64,000 nt of DNA. Source: Bacteroidales bacterium. Lineage in GTDB: Bacteria > Bacteroidota > Bacteroidia > Bacteroidales > WCHB1-69. Position numbers and translations under genes: made by a program. Positions 19,724-29,012 of the stretch are shown here, piece by piece. The notes beneath the pieces were generated by a model, which was not told the origin of the DNA, ran no database searches, and saw nothing but the letters and a program-made list of their open reading frames with translations. Numbering within the stretch: position 1 is the first letter of the stretch; each line of letters opens with the position of its first letter. Location: the NCBI GenBank assembly GCA_017525505.1, contig JAFXSR010000068.1, forward strand, positions 1-64,000, read 5' to 3'.

Positions 19724-21088
19724 ATGAAAAAAAGCCTGCTTTTCTTGTTGGTGATACTGAATTGCACTGCGGCAGTTGTAAATGCCCAAAAGGACACAGT
19801 GGTGATGAGTCTGAGGGATTGCATGGGCTACGCCATTAGCCATTCCGCCAAAATGAGAATACAGGAGGCCAACAACCGCGATGCGCAAATCAGCCGCAGA
19901 GATGCTATTTTGATGGCTTTCACCCCGTTGGTGAGCGCAGGCAGCTATGCCTATTCGAATTTTGGCCGCTCCATCGACCCTGAAACCAACACTTACAGTC
20001 AGATCACCTCGTTTCACAATGGCTACAGTGTCTCAGCGGGTATCGGTCTTTTCAATGGTTTTCAGGCTGTGAACAATATCAAGATAGCCAAAACCGCCCA
20101 GCGGATGTCGCTGACCCAAACCCAGCTGCTGGAAGATGAGATATGTTTAGCCACGATGGAAGCCTATTGCAATGTGGTGTATTATGTGGAACTGAAAAAA
20201 GTGTTGATGTCGCAGCTCAACACAGCTGAGAGTTGGTTGCGTCTGGCGGAGCGACAGGAGCAGTTGGGGCAGAAATCGCATACGGATGTATTGCAGTTGC
20301 AGGCCGACCTGGCCAAGTGCCAGTATAGGCTGACCAGTTGTCAGAATATGCTTGATAATGCTATTATTACCCTGAAGGATATAATGCTATGGCCTTTGGA
20401 TGAACCTCTGGAACTGGAAGATACCAAAGGGATGACGCTGTTCTCTTCGTTGAATGAGCAGAATGCCCCGTCAAATGTCAGCGATCTGATTGTGTATGCC
20501 CAAAAGCACAACGGGAAGGCCTTGGTGGCTGACGACAGACTGAGGCAGGCACGCATCGCCCTCAAGACTGCCCGATGGCAGTATGCGCCCTCGCTTTCGC
20601 TGAGCGGTGGATGGAGCACCAGTTTCTTTACTTATCCTGGCCAAAAAGGCTATACGCCTATGCCATTTTCAGACCAGATCAAAAACAACAGTGGCGAATA
20701 TATTCAGTTGTCGCTCAGCATACCCATTTTCAATCATCTTTCGGTGGCATCAAATATTGCGAGAAAGAAGAGCGAGTTGGATAGGGTGTCGGCAGAACGC
20801 GAGCAGAGTTTGCGGGAGATAGAGGCTGAGGTGACAAGGGCTGTGGCCGATCGCAATGGGGCAGCTGACGCCATGAAGCAGGCACAGGTGTATGCGATGA
20901 TGCAGTACGAGGTGCTGGAACTCAACAACAGGCAGCTGGAGTTAGGGGTGGTATCACCGGTGGATTACAGGATTGTTGCCGACAACAGCCTAAACGCCGC
21001 TGCCGAATACCTCAATGCGCAACTGCAATACTTTATCAAAAGCAGCGTCGTGAGATATTATGCGGGAGAGAGATATAGGGATCAGTGA
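19724..21088 (+). CDS. TolC-family outer membrane efflux protein
   Basis: The 454-aa product begins with a Sec signal peptide (MKKSLLFLLVILNCTAAVVNA) and has the two repeated helical halves of TolC proteins, with long coiled-coil-prone helices around residues 150-220 and 340-430. It would form the outer-membrane/periplasmic channel of a tripartite exporter, with the membrane-fusion protein encoded next and the ABC permeases further on. I chose the ATG at 19724. A GTG at 19703 would lie at or before the predicted sigma-54 transcript start (~19704) and would put residues before the signal peptide. The gene is probably activated by the sigma-54 response regulator at 38765 through the palindromes at 19585-19622. 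Confidence 0.9.
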   Translation: MKKSLLFLLVILNCTAAVVNAQKDTVVMSLRDCMGYAISHSAKMRIQEANNRDAQISRRDAILMAFTPLVSAGSYAYSNFGRSIDPETNTYSQITSFHNGYSVSAGIGLFNGFQAVNNIKIAKTAQRMSLTQTQLLEDEICLATMEAYCNVVYYVELKKVLMSQLNTAESWLRLAERQEQLGQKSHTDVLQLQADLAKCQYRLTSCQNMLDNAIITLKDIMLWPLDEPLELEDTKGMTLFSSLNEQNAPSNVSDLIVYAQKHNGKALVADDRLRQARIALKTARWQYAPSLSLSGGWSTSFFTYPGQKGYTPMPFSDQIKNNSGEYIQLSLSIPIFNHLSVASNIARKKSELDRVSAEREQSLREIEAEVTRAVADRNGAADAMKQAQVYAMMQYEVLELNNRQLELGVVSPVDYRIVADNSLNAAAEYLNAQLQYFIKSSVVRYYAGERYRDQ

Positions 21089-21212
21089 TCAGGGGTCAGT
21101 GATTAGGGGTCAGGGGGAGTCTCGCTGACGCTCGAGGGGAGTTATGCTACGCATAAGGGGAGTTTCAGGCTTCGCCCTCAAGGGGAGAAGAGGAGATGGT
21201 AAAACGAAAAAC

Positions 21213-21328
21213 AACATGAAATCATCAACGTGAAATAATTAACACGAAGTGATCAACAGCGAAGCTCATTAACACGAAGTCACCAACAGCGAAGCTGACC
21301 AACACGAAGTAACTAACACGAAGTCATC
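21213..21328 (+). repeat. eight tandem 14/16-bp repeats abutting the membrane-fusion gene start
   Basis: The leader is built of units related to AACACGAAGTCATC in the order 14, 14, 14, 16, 14, 16, 14 and 14 bases. The 16-base units read AACAGCGAAGCTNANN. The array ends exactly at the base before the ATG at 21329. The preceding stretch 21089-21200 also contains short iterations (GGGGTCAG, AGGGGAG). No hairpin terminator is visible between the two genes. Confidence 0.85.
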
Positions 21329-22588
21329 ATGGACAGACAGATAGAACAGAAAAAAGGAATAAGGAAAGTTTTTTCGAAGAAGGCGTTGCCTTATTGGGGT
21401 GGAGCACTGCTTTTGCTTTTCATTGGCTGGCTGGTGTTCAGGGACAATTCCAAGAAACTGCGTGCCCAAGCGGAAAATATCACCATCAGTGCCGTGACCC
21501 AAGGCCAGTTCAACGACTATATCCGTATCAGCGGTCAAGTGGTGCCGATGACCACCATCCAACTCAGCCCCATGGAGGGCGGGGTGGTGCAGAAGATTGT
21601 CACCGAGGAAGGCAGCTATGTACATGAGGGAGATGTCATTCTGGTGTTGAGCAACGAGACCTTGGACATGCAGATTCTGAATGCCGAAGCGGACTTGGCA
21701 GAGAAGGAGAATATACTGCGCAACACCATGATACAAATGGAACAGCAGAAGCTGAACTTGCAACAAGAGAAGCTGCAATTGCAGATGGAGGTGAGACGTA
21801 AGAAAAGGACTTACGACAGCCAGAAGGCATTGTTTAACGAAGGGCTTATAGCCAGTGAAGCCTGGCTGCAGGCCGACGAGGAATATCAATTGGCGTTAGA
21901 CAGGCTGAAACTGGTGGAGAACCGTGCCAAGCAGGACAGTCTGTACCGCTCGGTGGAGATCAGGCAGATGCAAGAGAGCTTGGAAAACATGCGTCTCAAC
22001 ATGCAGATGATTCGCAAGCGCAAGGACAACCTGAGTATCAAGGCACCTATTGATGGCGAGTTGGGTTTGCTGGATGTGGAGTTGGGACAAGCGGTGGCTG
22101 CCGGCACCAAGATAGGGCAAATCAACAACATGGAGAGCTATAAGATTGAGGCCAAGATAGATGAGCATTATATCGACCGGATAACGGCAGGCTTGGAAGC
22201 GGACTTTGAGCGACAAGGAGAGAAGCATTGCGTACATATTCGCAAGGTCTATCCGGAGGTGCGCGAGGGCAAGTTCAAGGCGGACTTCAAATTTTCGGGC
22301 GAACAGCCTGAAAACATTCGCACAGGACAGACTTTTTACTTAAATTTGCAGCTCGGTCAGCCCATCGAGGCAATACTGATACCCCGAGGAGCGTTCTATC
22401 AGAAAACCGGTGGAAAGTGGATCTATGTGGTGTCGGCAGACGGGGAACAAGCCGTGAAACGCGAGATTCGCATCGGCCGCCAGAATCCGCAATACTATGA
22501 GGTGTTGGAAGGCCTGGAGCCCGGGGAAAAAGTAATCACCTCTTCATACGACAACTTTGGAGAGAGCGATGTGTTGATACTTAGATAA
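21329..22588 (+). CDS. HlyD/MacA-type periplasmic membrane-fusion protein
   Basis: The 419-aa protein has one N-terminal membrane helix (residues ~22-39), a lipoyl-like half-motif (~residues 65-100, GGVVQKIVTEEGSYVHEGD), a long coiled-coil hairpin (~105-225), the second lipoyl half (SIKAPIDGELG), a beta-barrel domain and a C-terminal membrane-proximal domain. This is the usual order for adaptors that link an inner-membrane pump to TolC. It lies 240 bp downstream of the TolC-like gene on the same strand and is probably cotranscribed from the sigma-54 promoter at 19678. The likely partners are the MacB/LolD-like ATPase (24376) and the FtsX-type permeases. What is exported cannot be told from sequence. 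Confidence 0.92.
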   Translation: MDRQIEQKKGIRKVFSKKALPYWGGALLLLFIGWLVFRDNSKKLRAQAENITISAVTQGQFNDYIRISGQVVPMTTIQLSPMEGGVVQKIVTEEGSYVHEGDVILVLSNETLDMQILNAEADLAEKENILRNTMIQMEQQKLNLQQEKLQLQMEVRRKKRTYDSQKALFNEGLIASEAWLQADEEYQLALDRLKLVENRAKQDSLYRSVEIRQMQESLENMRLNMQMIRKRKDNLSIKAPIDGELGLLDVELGQAVAAGTKIGQINNMESYKIEAKIDEHYIDRITAGLEADFERQGEKHCVHIRKVYPEVREGKFKADFKFSGEQPENIRTGQTFYLNLQLGQPIEAILIPRGAFYQKTGGKWIYVVSADGEQAVKREIRIGRQNPQYYEVLEGLEPGEKVITSSYDNFGESDVLILR

Positions 22589-22710
22589 ACTCAGGTGCGG
22601 AAACCGTATAAAAATATATAGTTTCCGCACTTGAGTTTTGTGTTTTCGCTGTAAATGGTCAAACTTAGGTGCGGAAAGTGAGAAAAAAATCAAGTTTCCG
22701 CATCTGAGTT
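22587..22710. repeat. two tandem inverted-repeat units at the ATPase 1 promoter
   Basis: Unit A has arms AAACTCAGGTGCGGAAAC (22587-22604) and GTTTCCGCACTTGAGTTT (22621-22638). Unit B has arms AAACTTAGGTGCGGAAAG (22661-22678) and GTTTCCGCATCTGAGTTT (22693-22710). The first arm begins inside the stop codon of the membrane-fusion gene. The last arm ends 14 bp before the -7 box of the ATPase gene. The sites could act as operators, as a terminator of the upstream operon (unit A), or as nuclease recognition sites. Confidence 0.8.
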
Positions 22711-22724
22711 TAAGAAAAATGTTT

Positions 22725-22732
22725 TATCTTTG
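22725..22732 (+). promoter_or_regulatory. -7 box of ATPase 1
   Basis: TATCTTTG matches TAnnTTTG and lies 23 bp before the ATG at 22756. The -33 region would fall in the right arm of palindrome unit B. Confidence 0.6.
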
Positions 22733-22755
22733 CAGGCGAAAAAAGCAAACTTGTT

Positions 22756-24186
22756 ATGGATAAAAACTTGTTTATCGGTCGAGAATATGAAATCCGTCAG
22801 TTGGAGAAATACCGCAAATCCAAAGAGTCGGAATTTGTCATCGTTTATGGTCGTCGCCGTGTTGGGAAAACTTTTCTCGTAAAGGAGTTTTTTGACGACA
22901 CATACGATTTCAAAGTTACAGGGCTATACAAAAAGTCCAAAAAGACGCAACTCAAAAACTTTTATCTCGCTTTGTTGGAATATGGTGGAGATGTAAAAAA
23001 AGTGCCGGCTGACTGGCTGGAAGCTTTTGCGGAGTTGAAGAAACTCCTGAAAAGCATTAAGGAGAAACGAAAGAAAATCGTTTTTATTGACGAACTCCCC
23101 TGGTTAGACACCCGTCAAAGTGAGTTTTTGGCCGCTTTCGAATCCTTTTGGAACGGATGGGGGGCACAACAGAACGACATTATGCTTGTTGTATGTGGTT
23201 CCGCCACCACTTGGATTACCAAAAAGATTTTGTCCGATAAAGGAGGTTTGTTTAATCGTGCAGCACGACGGATTTATCTGATGCCTTTCACACTTCAGGA
23301 AACGGAACGCTATCTGATTTCACGTGGCATACGCTGGAGCCGTTACGACATCGTCGAATGTTATATGACTATGGGCGGCATTCCTTATTACCTAAAACTT
23401 CTTGACAACGAGTTGTCTTATCTCGCCAACATTGATGCGTTTTTCTTCAAACGCAAAGGCCCACTTTGGGATGAGTTTGATCATCTTTATGAGACGCTTT
23501 TCGGTACAGCCAAAGGTTATCTGAAAATCATAGAGGCATTAGCTACGAAAAAATCGGGACTTACCCGTAAAGAGGTTATTGATGAGACACATCTGGAAGA
23601 CAACGGCCTCCTCACAGAAATGCTGAAAAACCTGTCGGACAGCCAATTTGTAAGAGCCTACAACACTTTTGGATACAACGAGAAGAATGTGGTGTACCAA
23701 CTTTCAGATTATTTCACCCTATTCTATCTGCGTTTTATGAAGGGTAAGCAAAATCCTGATGAACATTTTTGGACACACTATCTCGATAATCCTGCAAAGA
23801 GTAGTTGGGCTGGACAGACTTTCGAGCAAGTCTGCAAAGACCATATCAATCAGGTCAAGAAAGCCATCGGAATCAGTGCCTTGTTGACCGATGTCTCTTC
23901 ATGGCAAGGCGCTTCGGAAAGTGGCAAGGCACAGATAGACCTCATTATTGACCGTCGTGACCGCACGACCAATATCTGCGAGATTAAGTTCTCAATGGGC
24001 GAATTCGTCATCGACAAAGATTACGAGAACAAACTTAGAAAAAAGATGCAAGTGTTCCGCGAAGCTACCAATTCGCGGAAAGCTCTGCAATTGGTCATGA
24101 TCACTACCTATGGTGTTAGGCAGAATGCCCACAGCGGCATCATGCAATCGCAGGTGAGAATGGATGATTTGTTTGCAAGTGTATAA
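22756..24186 (+). CDS. AAA ATPase with C-terminal DUF234/PD-(D/E)XK-like domain (ATPase 1)
   Basis: The 476-aa protein starts with an archaeal-type ATPase_2 domain: Walker A YGRRRVGKTF (residues ~31-40), Walker B KIVFIDELPW (~110-119) and a sensor-like GSATTW. A winged-helix stretch follows (~280-330). The C-terminal domain has the restriction-endonuclease-like pattern AQIDLIIDRRDRTTNICEIKFS (~395-416; D, then E-x-K). These stand-alone ATPases are abundant in archaea and Bacteroidetes and their role is unsettled. The gene sits between the membrane-fusion gene and the ABC ATPase of one export system but has its own housekeeping promoter, so it looks like an insertion. A second full copy lies at 27549-29000 and a decayed one at 57751-58160. 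Confidence 0.88.
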   Translation: MDKNLFIGREYEIRQLEKYRKSKESEFVIVYGRRRVGKTFLVKEFFDDTYDFKVTGLYKKSKKTQLKNFYLALLEYGGDVKKVPADWLEAFAELKKLLKSIKEKRKKIVFIDELPWLDTRQSEFLAAFESFWNGWGAQQNDIMLVVCGSATTWITKKILSDKGGLFNRAARRIYLMPFTLQETERYLISRGIRWSRYDIVECYMTMGGIPYYLKLLDNELSYLANIDAFFFKRKGPLWDEFDHLYETLFGTAKGYLKIIEALATKKSGLTRKEVIDETHLEDNGLLTEMLKNLSDSQFVRAYNTFGYNEKNVVYQLSDYFTLFYLRFMKGKQNPDEHFWTHYLDNPAKSSWAGQTFEQVCKDHINQVKKAIGISALLTDVSSWQGASESGKAQIDLIIDRRDRTTNICEIKFSMGEFVIDKDYENKLRKKMQVFREATNSRKALQLVMITTYGVRQNAHSGIMQSQVRMDDLFASV

Positions 24187-24236
24187 ACCAAGTAATAGCC
24201 ACCGACCATCCTATCGTGTTCGACGATGACTTCTGA

Positions 24237-24274
24237 TGTAAAGATTTTTTACAACGCTGTAAAAAAATATTACA
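24237..24274 (+). promoter_or_regulatory. paired activator sites upstream of the ABC ATPase gene
   Basis: TGTAAAGATTTTTTACA (24237-24253) and TGTAAAAAAATATTACA (24258-24274) start 21 bp apart and end 54 bp before the sigma-54 -24 element, reproducing the layout at 19585-19622. Confidence 0.82.
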
Positions 24275-24328
24275 ATGTTGCTGATAGTGGTTTTTTATAT
24301 CATGTTGGTTATGATTGATTTATGATTT

Positions 24329-24344
24329 TGGCATGATAAATGCT
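24329..24344 (+). promoter_or_regulatory. sigma-54 promoter of the ABC ATPase/permease 1 unit
   Basis: TGGCATG-ATAA-ATGCT has GG and GC at exact -24/-12 spacing. The predicted transcript start (~24355) leaves a ~21-base leader before the ATG at 24376. Confidence 0.8.
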
Positions 24345-24375
24345 ATCTTATTTTTGTTTTCAAATACCTATCATA

Positions 24376-25056
24376 ATGATTAAAGTACAGAATTTGACTA
24401 AAATCTTCCGTACGGAAGAAATCGAAACCCTTGCATTGGACGGGGTGTCATTTGAAATTCAGGACGGCGAGTTTGTCGCCATTATGGGACCTTCGGGCTG
24501 TGGCAAATCCACGCTGCTCAATATTCTCGGCCTCTTGGACAACCCCACCGAGGGCACCTACGAACTGCTCGGCCAGCAGGTGGGCGAGCTGAAAGAGAAG
24601 GCTCGCACCAAGTTCCGCAAGGGCAACATCGGCTTCGTGTTCCAAAGCTTCAACCTCATCGACGAACTGAACGTCTATGAGAACATCGAGCTACCGCTGC
24701 GCTACCTGAACATCAGCGCGACGGAGCGCAAAGAGCGGGTCACGGCGATGATGAAGCGGATGGCCATCACCCACAGGGCCAAGCACTTCCCGCAGCAGCT
24801 CTCGGGCGGACAGCAGCAGCGCGTGGCCATCGCCCGTGCCGTGGTGGCCAACCCCAAGCTCATCCTTGCCGACGAGCCCACCGGCAACCTCGACTCCAAG
24901 AATGGCAAGGAGGTGATGGACCTGCTCACCGAGCTGCACAAGGAGGGCACCACCATCGTGATGGTCACCCACTCGCAACGTGATGCTGGCTACGCCGACC
25001 GCATCATCAACCTCTTCGACGGCCGCATTGTCGAGGATGTGTTGCCGGAACTGTAG
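24376..25056 (+). CDS. ABC transporter ATP-binding protein (MacB/LolD type)
   Basis: The 226-aa nucleotide-binding subunit has Walker [10 protein letters not shown] (~residue 36), Q-loop region VFQSFNLID, signature LSGGQQQR, Walker [14 protein letters not shown] and the H-loop VTHS. It belongs to the group that partners FtsX-like permeases in macrolide/peptide exporters and lipoprotein-release systems. It is the only ABC ATPase in the window, so it presumably serves all four permeases. The upstream in-frame ATG at 24340 lies inside the sigma-54 promoter and would precede the transcript start, so I use [11 protein letters not shown] at 24376. Permease 1 follows after 96 bp that contain a palindromic element. 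Confidence 0.93.
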   Translation: MIKVQNLTKIFRTEEIETLALDGVSFEIQDGEFVAIMGPSGCGKSTLLNILGLLDNPTEGTYELLGQQVGELKEKARTKFRKGNIGFVFQSFNLIDELNVYENIELPLRYLNISATERKERVTAMMKRMAITHRAKHFPQQLSGGQQQRVAIARAVVANPKLILADEPTGNLDSKNGKEVMDLLTELHKEGTTIVMVTHSQRDAGYADRIINLFDGRIVEDVLPEL

Positions 25057-25097
25057 TGCCATATTAAATTTGGTTAATAATATATGGAAGGGAATTT

Positions 25098-25126
25098 TGT
25101 AGAGACGCCCCATGCGCGTCTCTACA
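25098..25126. repeat. GTAGAGACGC-family palindrome between ATPase and permease 1
   Basis: TGTAGAGACGC, a short centre, then GCGTCTCTACA. This inverted repeat lies inside a presumed operon. It could form an mRNA hairpin that changes the ratio of ATPase to permease. Confidence 0.8.
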
Positions 25127-25152
25127 GATGCTACCCTTAAATTGCAAAAGAA

Positions 25153-27510
25153 ATGAAAAGTTACCTCAAATTCCTTTCCCGCAACAAACTCTACACCGCC
25201 ATACAGGCATTAGGGTTGGCGCTGTCTTTGGCGTTTGTCATCTTGATTGGTAGCTATGTGTTGCAGCAACGGGCCATCGTCAAAGAGAATCCCGACGGAG
25301 AACGCATATACAGTATGGGCATAGCCGATTTCCTTTATTTATCTTCTTATTGGGACAAGGAAGAGCTGGATATGAAAATACCTGAGGTTGAGGCATCAAC
25401 CCGCATTCGCTTTAGTGATAAGGCAAAGGTTGAATACAACGGTGTCAAGCAACAGATTAGCCTTACCACAGTGGATGTAGAGTTCTTCGACATCTTCCCC
25501 TATTATGAAATAGAGGAAGGTAGTGTGGATGCGTTCAAGGGTCAAAAACAGGTCTTCGTAAGCCGCAGGTTCGCCAGGACGATGTGTCCGGATGGAAGTA
25601 GTCCCGTCGGAAAGACGTTACGCATGAGTGACGAAGAATATACGGTTTGCGGTGTATTGGCCGATTCCGACCACTCCATGATGATGCCCACAGATGTAGT
25701 GTGCAACGCTATGGACGACCCTATACGGCAAAAAAGTGCAATGGCTAAGTATATGACATTCGGTAACTATCTGATTCTTTTCCGAGTGTCAGAAGGTACA
25801 GACCGCGAAGAACTTGCAGCTAAGTTGGAAAAACTATTTAAGGAAAACTATGCAGTCTTGGGCGAGAGAAATTATGTACTTCGGTCATTGCCTGAGATAT
25901 ACGACGAAGGGGCTACGCCATGTTTTACTGTAGCTGCCAGTCGTTCTATGCGGACTTCGCTGACTTTGGTTGTATTCCTGTTGTTGGCAAGCGCTTTGTT
26001 CAACTACATTAACTTGGCGTTGGCATTGGGTGGACGGCGGGCTAAAGAGATGGCCACACGGCGATTGTTGGGCGAGAACCGCTCAGGTATAATGCTGAGA
26101 CAACTCGGTGAAAGTATAATCTTCACCGCTGTAAGTTTCATATTGGCACTGCTGGTAGCTGAAGCGCTGGAACCCATGATGAACCGGTTGCTTCTGCAAG
26201 ACCCCAACCAGAGTGTTCCGCTCTCCCTTCGGTGGAATCTTCGCAGCTTGCTGCTCTATCTGGCTGCCATCATCGTTACAGGACTGGCGGCAGGTGTCAT
26301 TCCTGCTGTTGTGAGTAGCAATACAGAGCCTATTGATGTGGTGAATGGCCGTTTTCGCAGACATAGCCGCATGGTATTGAGCCGCATCTTTATCGTGCTG
26401 CAAAGCACTTTGGCTGTGGCATTGGTAGCAATGGTGCTGGTGATGGAGCGGCAGATGCACCATCTAATGCAGAGGCCGATGAATAGCAACACGAAAGACC
26501 TCTATGTGTTGCAAGCCGACTTTGATGATAAAGCTGACTTATTCAATTTGGCCGAGCAGTTACGGCAGCAACCATGTCTGCGTACCGTTGCCCTGGGTAC
26601 AGGAGTGCCGGGATTTATTGGATGGAGTGGTGTGATTACTATGCCTGAGGATGATACTGAAGAAATTGAATTTGGGAATATGATGGGTGACACCGCTTAT
26701 TTCCGATTGCTGCAATTGCATACAAAACAGCCGTATTCCCAAACAATGCCGGGCGATGTATGGTTGAGCAGCAGTATGGCCAAAACCATCGATTCAAACG
26801 ATTCCATTCAATGGATGACCAGATATTTGACACGTTCTTTCAAGCTGGACAATGGACGCATTGTTGGTGAATATGAGGATGTGCCTGTACATGCTCATGA
26901 CCTGATGAGCAACAGTATTTTTGTGGTTGTTGATCCTAATACGATGGCTTCATTAACATCTTACGACCTACTTATTCAAACCACCGAAGACCACAAGACT
27001 GCTCGCAAAGTCATTGCCGACGAATACCGTAAATATGTTGAGGCCACACAGAAGGTGTACACAGAACCCTCTATGAGTTTTTATTTGGATGAACTCATGT
27101 CGAATGTGATGAAGTCGGAACGTAACTCCATGCGCTTGATTGAGATCTTCACCTCGCTGGCGGTCATCCTCTCGTTGTTGGGGCTCTTTGCCATGAGTGC
27201 CTATTTCAGTGGCGAGCAGACCAAGCAGATAGCCATTCGCAAGGTGTTTGGTGCCGAGATGGAGGGCGAGGTATGGCGCAACGTGCGGCAATATATGCTA
27301 CTGGTATGTACTGCTTGCTGTGTGGGCATCCCGCTGGCTGCGGTGGCTGTCCGCCGCTATCTGGAGCAGTTCGTCTATCGCATCGATAGTTACGGATGGC
27401 TTTTTGTAGTGGCGGTGCTCATCGTGCTGGTATTTTCGCTGCTGGCCGTCCTGTCGCAAGTACTCCATGCCGCGAGGACGAACCCCGCGGAGGCGCTGAA
27501 GAAAGAATAG
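25153..27510 (+). CDS. FtsX/MacB-type ABC permease 1
   Basis: The 785-aa permease has eight predicted membrane helices in two FtsX halves: one at ~13-35, then a MacB-like periplasmic domain (~40-265), helices at ~268-290, ~318-345, ~365-388 and ~412-432, a second periplasmic domain (~440-655), and helices at ~660-685, ~710-730 and ~742-768. It opens with MKSYLKFLSRNKLYTAIQA and ends RTNPAEALKKE, signatures shared by all four permeases here. It follows the ABC ATPase gene and is probably cotranscribed with it from the sigma-54 promoter at 24329. Family members mechanotransmit ATP hydrolysis in the cytoplasm to periplasmic substrates. The substrate is unknown; antimicrobial-peptide or lipid-linked substrates are possibilities only. 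Confidence 0.9.
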   Translation: MKSYLKFLSRNKLYTAIQALGLALSLAFVILIGSYVLQQRAIVKENPDGERIYSMGIADFLYLSSYWDKEELDMKIPEVEASTRIRFSDKAKVEYNGVKQQISLTTVDVEFFDIFPYYEIEEGSVDAFKGQKQVFVSRRFARTMCPDGSSPVGKTLRMSDEEYTVCGVLADSDHSMMMPTDVVCNAMDDPIRQKSAMAKYMTFGNYLILFRVSEGTDREELAAKLEKLFKENYAVLGERNYVLRSLPEIYDEGATPCFTVAASRSMRTSLTLVVFLLLASALFNYINLALALGGRRAKEMATRRLLGENRSGIMLRQLGESIIFTAVSFILALLVAEALEPMMNRLLLQDPNQSVPLSLRWNLRSLLLYLAAIIVTGLAAGVIPAVVSSNTEPIDVVNGRFRRHSRMVLSRIFIVLQSTLAVALVAMVLVMERQMHHLMQRPMNSNTKDLYVLQADFDDKADLFNLAEQLRQQPCLRTVALGTGVPGFIGWSGVITMPEDDTEEIEFGNMMGDTAYFRLLQLHTKQPYSQTMPGDVWLSSSMAKTIDSNDSIQWMTRYLTRSFKLDNGRIVGEYEDVPVHAHDLMSNSIFVVVDPNTMASLTSYDLLIQTTEDHKTARKVIADEYRKYVEATQKVYTEPSMSFYLDELMSNVMKSERNSMRLIEIFTSLAVILSLLGLFAMSAYFSGEQTKQIAIRKVFGAEMEGEVWRNVRQYMLLVCTACCVGIPLAAVAVRRYLEQFVYRIDSYGWLFVVAVLIVLVFSLLAVLSQVLHAARTNPAEALKKE

Positions 27511-27520
27511 GTGTATTCTG

Positions 27521-27549
27521 GTAGAGACGCAAAATTTTTGCGTCTCTAC
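27521..27549. terminator. GTAGAGACGC-family palindrome between convergent genes
   Basis: GTAGAGACGCAAAA and TTTTGCGTCTCTAC form a near-perfect 29-bp palindrome. It lies 10 bp after the permease 1 stop and touches the stop codon of the convergent ATPase 2. The A/T centre gives T runs on both strands, so it could terminate both transcripts. Confidence 0.6.
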
Positions 27550-29000
27550 TATGCAAACAATGCATCACCCTTTACCTCACGGGAAATCTTCCGGGCATAC
27601 ATGTTATCCAACAGTCCGTTAGGGGTGATAAATGCCGGTAACAATGACTTCTTCGTTTGGGTGATTTTTCGGAAAATACGAATTCTGCGGGCGAGTTGAC
27701 TGTTATAGCTTTTGGTAATCTCGTATTCATCGCTGGAGTATTTCATCTCGCAGATGCTGATGCACTTGTCAGAACGGTCGATGAGGAGGTCTATCTGGGC
27801 TCCGTGCTTCAAGTCCTCATCTGTTTCGTCTGAGGTGTTTTTGGGAGGACGGTAGAACCACGAGCAGGGCTTGTTGATGGTGCCGTCGATGCCCAAGGCT
27901 TGTACGATTTGGTCTATATGGTTAAGACATACAATCTCAAAAGCATAGCCGCACCAACTTTCATAGAGAGCGGTGGCTTGCATCTTTTGCCAATAACCTT
28001 TCAGATAGCTTCCGGGGTCGCCCATAAAGCGGAAATGGAACAGGGTGAAAGGATCAATCAGTTGGTACAACATGTCTTTCTTGCTTTTTTTGAAAGGGAT
28101 ATAGCTTCGGATAAAAGAGCATTCCTCAAGTTCTTTGAGCAGACGTGTCAGGTTCCCGTTGTTGGTTTGGTGGGCTGCCTCGATAATCTCCTGTCGCGTC
28201 ATTCCCATTCCTTTTTTTTCGAGTGCTGTCACTACAGCGATATGGTTTTCGGCTTTTTTGAAGAGTGACTTGAAGATTTTTTCAAACTCGTTAACCATCT
28301 CACCGCCTCGGGTGAAGCAGAGCGATTCGATGTTTTGTGCCACACTCTTATCGTGCTCGAACAGCGACAGATAGTAAGCTACACCGCCCACAGCCATATA
28401 GCTTTCGATGATTTCCTGACGCTCATAAAGGAAGCCTTGCGACTTGAAGTATTGTTCCGTTTCACCCAAGGTGAATGGAGAGAGGAGCATAGTGTGCGTG
28501 GCGCGGTTGTGCAGGCCGCCTTTTGAATTAATCACTTTGTTGAGCATCCAGGTGGTCGCGCTACCACAGACGATAAGTTTTATGTCGTTGCGGTAGGCTG
28601 CCCAGTCGTTCCAGAAATGCTCCAGGGCGCTTACAAATTTGGAGCCTCTTGTGTCGAACCAAGGCAGTTCGTCAAAGAACAGAATCTTGGGTCCTTCTTC
28701 AGCTTCATGTTCAATGAAAGCCTCAAGCTGATGAAAGGCCTGGATCCAAGTCTCTGGTTTTTCATTGTTTGCTGTATAATTGTTCAGGGCGTAATGGAAG
28801 TTTTCCAACTGTTCTTTGGTGTTGGCGTTTTCTTTGCCTGTCATTCTGAAGGTGAACCTTCCTTCGAACAGTTCTTTCACGAGAAAGGTCTTGCCGACAC
28901 GTCGTCTGCCATAGATAGCGACAAACTCCGATTTCCCGCTTGCCAAGTATTTTTCCAGCTTAGAGATTTGTTCTTTGCGACCGATGATATTGTCTTTCAT
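27549..29000 (-). CDS. AAA ATPase with DUF234/PD-(D/E)XK-like domain (ATPase 2)
   Basis: The 483-aa paralogue of ATPase 1 has Walker A GRRRVGKTF, Walker B KILFFDELPW, sensor GSATTW and the C-terminal nuclease-like motif AQIDLLIDRSDKCISICEMKYS. I start it at the ATG at 29000 (MKDNIIGRKEQ). The longer version beginning with TTG at 29021 would start inside the -7 promoter box, so it cannot be translated from that promoter. The gene is opposite in direction to the permeases on both sides and separates permease 1 from permease 2, so it is an insertion into the transporter cluster. Its upstream DNA has two tandem palindromes, as for ATPase 1 but of different sequence. Confidence 0.87.
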   Translation of the reverse strand: MKDNIIGRKEQISKLEKYLASGKSEFVAIYGRRRVGKTFLVKELFEGRFTFRMTGKENANTKEQLENFHYALNNYTANNEKPETWIQAFHQLEAFIEHEAEEGPKILFFDELPWFDTRGSKFVSALEHFWNDWAAYRNDIKLIVCGSATTWMLNKVINSKGGLHNRATHTMLLSPFTLGETEQYFKSQGFLYERQEIIESYMAVGGVAYYLSLFEHDKSVAQNIESLCFTRGGEMVNEFEKIFKSLFKKAENHIAVVTALEKKGMGMTRQEIIEAAHQTNNGNLTRLLKELEECSFIRSYIPFKKSKKDMLYQLIDPFTLFHFRFMGDPGSYLKGYWQKMQATALYESWCGYAFEIVCLNHIDQIVQALGIDGTINKPCSWFYRPPKNTSDETDEDLKHGAQIDLLIDRSDKCISICEMKYSSDEYEITKSYNSQLARRIRIFRKITQTKKSLLPAFITPNGLLDNMYARKISREVKGDALFA

Positions 29001-29012
29001 ACCTGATGAATT

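Noticed and set aside
21213..21328. CRISPR array.
   Set aside because: Units are 14-16 bases and contiguous, without unique spacers; no cas gene is nearby.
24340..24375. ATG at 24340 as start of the ABC ATPase.
   Set aside because: It is inside the sigma-54 promoter and upstream of the predicted transcript start.
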